In this document: piece after piece, positions 54,340-57,612 of the stretch
Layout of the letters: the number at the start of each line of letters is the position of its first letter
Position numbering within the stretch: position 1 is the stretch's first letter
NCBI GenBank assembly: GCA_000436755.1
Contig: FR887342.1
Coordinates: 1 to 57,612, forward strand
From: Clostridium sp. CAG:253
GTDB taxonomy: Bacteria > Bacillota > Clostridia > Lachnospirales > Lachnospiraceae
Length of the DNA: 57,612 nucleotides
Direction: 5' to 3'
Made by a program: the position numbers and the translations under genes
Notes under the pieces: model-generated
The model's input: the letters and a program-made list of their open reading frames with translations, nothing else
The model's database searches: none
Told to the model about the DNA's origin: nothing

Positions 54340-55520
54340 TGGCTATTAAAGAACGTATGTCAGGAAACGAGGCAGTATCATATGCTATTCGTCAGGTAAA
54401 CCCGGATGTTATGCCGGCATTTCCGATTACACCTTCAACAGAAATACCACAGATGGTATCTACATATATTGCAAACGGAGAGATGGATACAGAGTTTATT
54501 CCTGTAGAGAGTGAACATTCATCAATGAGTGCGGCAATAGGAGCAGAGGCAGCAGGAGCAAGAAGTCTTACTGCAACATCATCAGCAGGACTTGCACTTA
54601 TGTGGGAAGAACTTCTTCTTGCGGCATCAAACAGACTTCCGCTTGCACTTACACTTGTAAACCGTACACTTTCAGGTCCTATAAATATTAACTGTGACCA
54701 TTCAGACGGTATGGGTGCAAGAGATACAGGATGGATTCAGATATATGCAGAAAACAATCAGGAAGCATACGACAATTTTATTCAGGCATATCCTATTGCA
54801 GAAGATAAAAGGGTACATCTGCCTATAATGATTTGTCAGGATGGTTTTATCACAAGCCATGCAGTTGAAAATATTGAACTGATGGAAGACAAACTTGTAA
54901 AAGAGTTTGTTGGTGAATATGAGCCTGAGGAATTTCTTTTAAATCCGGGTAAGCCGATAGCAGTAGGTCCTTATTCAGTGACAAATTATGCTATGGAAGC
55001 AAAGAAAAATCAGGAGACAGCATTGGAGAATGCAAAAGAAGTTATTCTCGAGGTCGCAAAGAAATTCAAAGAAATTTCAGGCAGAGAGTATGGTTTTTTT
55101 GAAGAATATAAAACAGAAGATGCCGATTATATTATGCTTATAATGGGTTCCGCAGCAGGAACAGCAAAAGAGGCAGTTGACCATCTTCGTGAGCAGGGAA
55201 AGAAAGTCGGAGTATTAAAACTCAGAGTATTCCGTCCGTTCCCGGCAGAAGAGATTGCCGAGGCACTTAAAGGATGTAAGGCAGTAGCAATTATGGATCG
55301 CTGTGAAAGTTACAACGGAAACGGTGGACCTCTTGGAAGTGAAGTAACAGCAGGACTTTACAGAAGTAAGGTAATGATTGAAGCCGTAAATTATATTTAT
55401 GGTCTTGCAGGAAGGGATTTCACGGTAAATGAAGTATATGATATATTTGCAGAACTTGAAGAAGCAGTAGAGAACGGAAAGAAAGTAGAGCAGTATCAAT
55501 ATATCGGATTACGCAAATAA
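54339..55520 (+). CDS. porA: 2-oxoacid:ferredoxin oxidoreductase alpha subunit (pyruvate-type)
   Basis: The alpha subunit (393 residues) of pyruvate:ferredoxin oxidoreductase or a close relative. The N-terminal half carries the pyrimidine-binding region (NEAVSYAIRQVNPDVMPAFPITPSTEIPQ, ESEHSSMSAAIGAEAAGARSLTATSSAGLALMWEEL) and the segment NRTLSGPININCDHSDGMGARDTGW; the C-terminal half is the transketolase-C-like domain (VLKLRVFRPFPAEEIAEAL). The substrate could also be 2-ketoisovalerate; resemblance to PorA is by eye. It is coupled to delta (shared A) and followed by beta after 12 bp. Confidence 0.9.
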   Translation: MAIKERMSGNEAVSYAIRQVNPDVMPAFPITPSTEIPQMVSTYIANGEMDTEFIPVESEHSSMSAAIGAEAAGARSLTATSSAGLALMWEELLLAASNRLPLALTLVNRTLSGPININCDHSDGMGARDTGWIQIYAENNQEAYDNFIQAYPIAEDKRVHLPIMICQDGFITSHAVENIELMEDKLVKEFVGEYEPEEFLLNPGKPIAVGPYSVTNYAMEAKKNQETALENAKEVILEVAKKFKEISGREYGFFEEYKTEDADYIMLIMGSAAGTAKEAVDHLREQGKKVGVLKLRVFRPFPAEEIAEALKGCKAVAIMDRCESYNGNGGPLGSEVTAGLYRSKVMIEAVNYIYGLAGRDFTVNEVYDIFAELEEAVENGKKVEQYQYIGLRK

Positions 55521-55532
55521 TAGGAGGCCATA

Positions 55533-56474
55533 ATGAGCGATTACAGTTTAAAAACAATGATGAATAAACCAGAGCGTCTTGCACCGGGACATCGTATGTG
55601 TGCAGGATGTGGTGCGACAATAGCAGTTCGTGCCGTACTTCGTGGACTTCATGAAGGAGATCATGCAGTTATAGGAAATGCAACAGGATGTCTTGAGGTA
55701 TCTTCATTCATGTATCCATATACGGCATGGGAAGACAGTTATATACACAATGCGTTTGAAAATGCAGGAGCAACACTCAGCGGTGTTGAGACAGCGTACA
55801 AGGCACTCAAAAAGAGAGGAAAACTTCCTAAGGACGAAACATTTAAATTTATCACATTTGGCGGTGACGGCGGAACATATGATATTGGATTCCAGTCACT
55901 CTCCGGAGCAATGGAGAGAGGACACGATATGGTATATGTATGTTACGATAACGGTGCATATATGAACACAGGTATCCAGCGTTCGTCAGCAACACCAATG
56001 TATGCAGATACAACAACAACACCTGTAGGAAAACAGTCAAACGGTAAAATGCAGAATCGTAAAGATCTGGCAAGTATTATTGCAGACCATGATGTTCCGT
56101 ATGTTGCACAGACAACATTATTACAGGATTTTAAAGATATTCACAGAAAAGCGGAAAAAGCAATCTATACGGAGGGAGCAAGTTTCCTCAATATCATGAC
56201 ACCATGTCCAAGAGGATGGAGATATGATGCATCAGAGATAATGAAAATCTGTAAACTTGCCGTAGAAACATGCTATTGGCCACTCTTTGAAGTAGACCAC
56301 GGCAAGTGGATACTTTCGTATGAACCAAAGAAAAAACTTCCTATAGAAGACTTCTTGAGAGAGCAGGGAAGATTTAAACATCTTTTCAAAAAAGGAAATG
56401 AAGATTTGATAGCCCAGTTCCAGGCAGAGGTAGACAGGAGATGGGAAGACCTTCAATATAAGTGTGCAAGATAG
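55533..56474 (+). CDS. porB: 2-oxoacid:ferredoxin oxidoreductase beta subunit (TPP-binding)
   Basis: The thiamine-pyrophosphate and [4Fe-4S]-binding beta subunit, 313 residues. CAGCGATIAVRAVL near the N-terminus gives two of the cluster cysteines, further cysteines follow in NATGCLEV and later, and FGGDGGTYDIGFQSLSGAMERGHDMVYVCYDNGAYMNTGIQRS is the TPP/Mg motif GDGG...N. TAGGAGG precedes the ATG. With gamma, delta and alpha the enzyme is complete, giving acetyl-CoA and reduced ferredoxin in anaerobic metabolism. Confidence 0.92.
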   Translation: MSDYSLKTMMNKPERLAPGHRMCAGCGATIAVRAVLRGLHEGDHAVIGNATGCLEVSSFMYPYTAWEDSYIHNAFENAGATLSGVETAYKALKKRGKLPKDETFKFITFGGDGGTYDIGFQSLSGAMERGHDMVYVCYDNGAYMNTGIQRSSATPMYADTTTTPVGKQSNGKMQNRKDLASIIADHDVPYVAQTTLLQDFKDIHRKAEKAIYTEGASFLNIMTPCPRGWRYDASEIMKICKLAVETCYWPLFEVDHGKWILSYEPKKKLPIEDFLREQGRFKHLFKKGNEDLIAQFQAEVDRRWEDLQYKCAR

Positions 56475-56555
56475 TATGAAAAAATAAAAGCAGGTTTTTA
56501 TACGATGGCTGCATTTTGTAGTATGGTAAGGCGTTAAATTAAATATATAAATCAT

Positions 56556-56600
56556 GGCAGGAGTATGTTGAAATGGTGACATACTCCTGTCTGTGTTTTA
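56556..56600 (+). terminator. Terminator after oxidoreductase operon
   Basis: GGCAGGAGTATGT (56556-56568) pairs over 13 bp with ACATACTCCTGTC (56579-56591) across a 10-nt loop, followed by TGTGTTTT. The stem is strong, the T-run modest. Confidence 0.75.
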
Positions 56601-56626
56601 AAGAGTAGTGTAAAATGGTTATGGAA

Positions 56627-56652
56627 TTGGGGCAAAATACCTTTTGACCCAA
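56627..56652 (+). repeat. Terminal hairpin of dispersed repeat
   Basis: TTGGGgCAAAA-TACC-TTTTGaCCCAA forms the same hairpin as the right end of the full repeat (6860-6888), with one G-A mismatch. Only this part of the element is recognisable in the 314-bp gap before the last gene. Confidence 0.6.
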
Positions 56653-56788
56653 CCTTTATGAAATGTTAAAATATGACTAGATTTTATGTGTTAATACAAT
56701 GTGTAAAAGCATAGAAATTTTTGTCTTATAAAAAACATTAACTTTGTATGTTGTGGGAATTTATATATAGGGATTTATGGAGGAATAA

Positions 56789-57612
56789 ATGATGGGAAAA
56801 AATTTAAAACTGCCGGTTGGAGTGGATGATTTTAAAAAAATAAGACATGATAAGTTTTACTATATTGATAAAACAAAATTGTTGGAGCAGCTTCTTGACA
56901 GTTGGGGAGAAGTAAATCTTTTCACCAGACCAAGACGCTTTGGAAAAACTTTAAATATGAGTATGCTGCGTTATTTTTTTGAAATTGGAACGGATGAATC
57001 ATTATTTGACGGACTATATATAAAAAAGAATAAAAAGATTTGCGAAGAATACATGGGAAAATTTCCGGTTATATTTATTTCACTTAAAAATGTTGAGGGG
57101 ATTACATTTGAAACAGCAGTATATAGATTTGTTGAAATTATTGGCAGGGAAGCGGAAAGATTTTGTTTCTTAGAAGACAGTGATAAATTAACTGTCAATG
57201 AAAAAGAAAGATATAAAGCACTTATTCGTTTAGATAATGGCAGATATTCAATGGATACAGATATTCTTGCGTCATCATTAAAAACGTTATCTGAATTTCT
57301 TTACAAACATTATGGCAAAAAGACTATAATAATTATAGATGAATATGATGTGCCCTTAGATAAGGCTTTTCAAAATGGCTATTATATGGAAATGGTATCA
57401 CTTATACGGGCGGTGTTTGGTGATGCGCTTAAAACTAACGATTTTTTGAAATTTGCTGTTTTGACAGGATGTCTCCGTGTTTCAAAAGAAAGTATTTTTA
57501 CGGGATTAAATAATTTTAAAGTGCTTTCAATCGCTGATACGCGTTTTGATGAGCAGTTTGGTTTTACTGATGCGGAAGTACAAAAGCTTTTAAAATCATA
57601 TGGCATGGAAGA
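56789..57612 (+). CDS. AAA-ATPase-like/PD-(D/E)XK family protein (3' end outside window)
   Basis: The first 274 codons of a second member of the family broken at 3052. The ATG at 56789 follows TGGAGG. It shows the family's N-terminus (KLPVGVDDFKKIRHDKFYYIDKT), the Walker A-like RPRRFGKT near residues 50-57, a Walker B-like IIIIDEYDVPLDKA near 190-203 and the TGCLRVSKESIFTGLNNF sensor-like segment. The nuclease-like C-terminal domain would lie beyond the window. It differs substantially from the 3052 protein, so it is a distant paralogue rather than a recent duplicate. Role not established. Confidence 0.87.
   Translation, partial: MMGKNLKLPVGVDDFKKIRHDKFYYIDKTKLLEQLLDSWGEVNLFTRPRRFGKTLNMSMLRYFFEIGTDESLFDGLYIKKNKKICEEYMGKFPVIFISLKNVEGITFETAVYRFVEIIGREAERFCFLEDSDKLTVNEKERYKALIRLDNGRYSMDTDILASSLKTLSEFLYKHYGKKTIIIIDEYDVPLDKAFQNGYYMEMVSLIRAVFGDALKTNDFLKFAVLTGCLRVSKESIFTGLNNFKVLSIADTRFDEQFGFTDAEVQKLLKSYGME

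Noticed and set aside
1..57612. tRNA/rRNA genes, CRISPR arrays, prophage or autonomous insertion sequences
   Set aside because: No cloverleaf with conserved T-loop sequence, no regularly spaced repeats, and no transposase, integrase or phage structural proteins were seen.

Overview
The window looks like a chromosomal segment of a low-GC Gram-positive anaerobe of the Clostridia, most likely family Lachnospiraceae. The grounds are strong AGGAGG-type ribosome binding sites, AT-rich codon use, HrcA/CIRCE control of clpB, an S-box (SAM-I) riboswitch on metK, a four-subunit 2-oxoacid:ferredoxin oxidoreductase, and several small proteins I associate with that family (DUF3783, the 137-residue protein often labelled endosialidase, the AAA-ATPase-like/PD-(D/E)XK family). 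I cannot name the genus. I see no tRNA or rRNA genes, CRISPR array, prophage or complete insertion sequence.

Layout. 1-3000: clpB with a CIRCE-overlapped promoter. 3052-6657: an AAA-ATPase-like/nuclease gene broken by one in-frame TAG, an ECF sigma/anti-sigma pair, and a DUF3783 gene. 6658-7096: a dispersed repeat, a promoter and a leader with a predicted pseudoknot. 7097-13534: DEAD-box helicase, an unknown protein, two metallophosphoesterases (one secreted, with a Big2 domain) and YibE/F. 13469-19373 (minus strand): a cell-wall glucosaminidase, a hybrid histidine kinase and a GH2 glycosidase. 19519-30176: S-box-metK, cca, a GH13 enzyme, an ABC permease/ATPase pair, an alpha/beta hydrolase and a chemoreceptor fused to a PilZ domain. 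30248-32176 (minus): a LacI-like sensor fused to GGDEF. 32369-37881: uvrA, yfbR-like nucleotidase, a methyltransferase and hslO. 38016-47704: two surface proteins, clpC, a small conserved protein, radA, an unknown coiled coil and an RNA methyltransferase. 47800-52930: class III Fic, a heterodimeric ABC exporter and a HAD phosphatase. 53165-56474: oxidoreductase gamma, delta, alpha and beta. 56789-end: a second AAA-ATPase-like gene, cut by the window edge.

How genes work together. Stress and protein quality control are represented by clpB, clpC, hslO and radA. The order clpC...radA is kept as in other Firmicutes, but ctsR-mcsAB is not next to it. The PilZ-containing chemoreceptor and the GGDEF protein end toward each other across one bidirectional terminator, which suggests a local cyclic-di-GMP circuit. 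The minus-strand histidine kinase/GH2 pair, the GH13 enzyme and the cohesin and SH3/glucosaminidase surface proteins fit a carbohydrate-using gut or rumen bacterium.

The most unusual material is non-coding. (1) The leaders of metK and the DEAD-box helicase can each fold an H-type pseudoknot of nearly the same dimensions just upstream of the start codon. (2) A MITE-like repeat family occurs as a long form of about 205 bp and as 65-bp internally deleted forms, with a hairpin whose stem shows compensatory changes between copies. (3) A roughly 95-nt three-hairpin element sits between the gamma and delta genes of the oxidoreductase. All of these were folded by eye from the sequence; none was computed.
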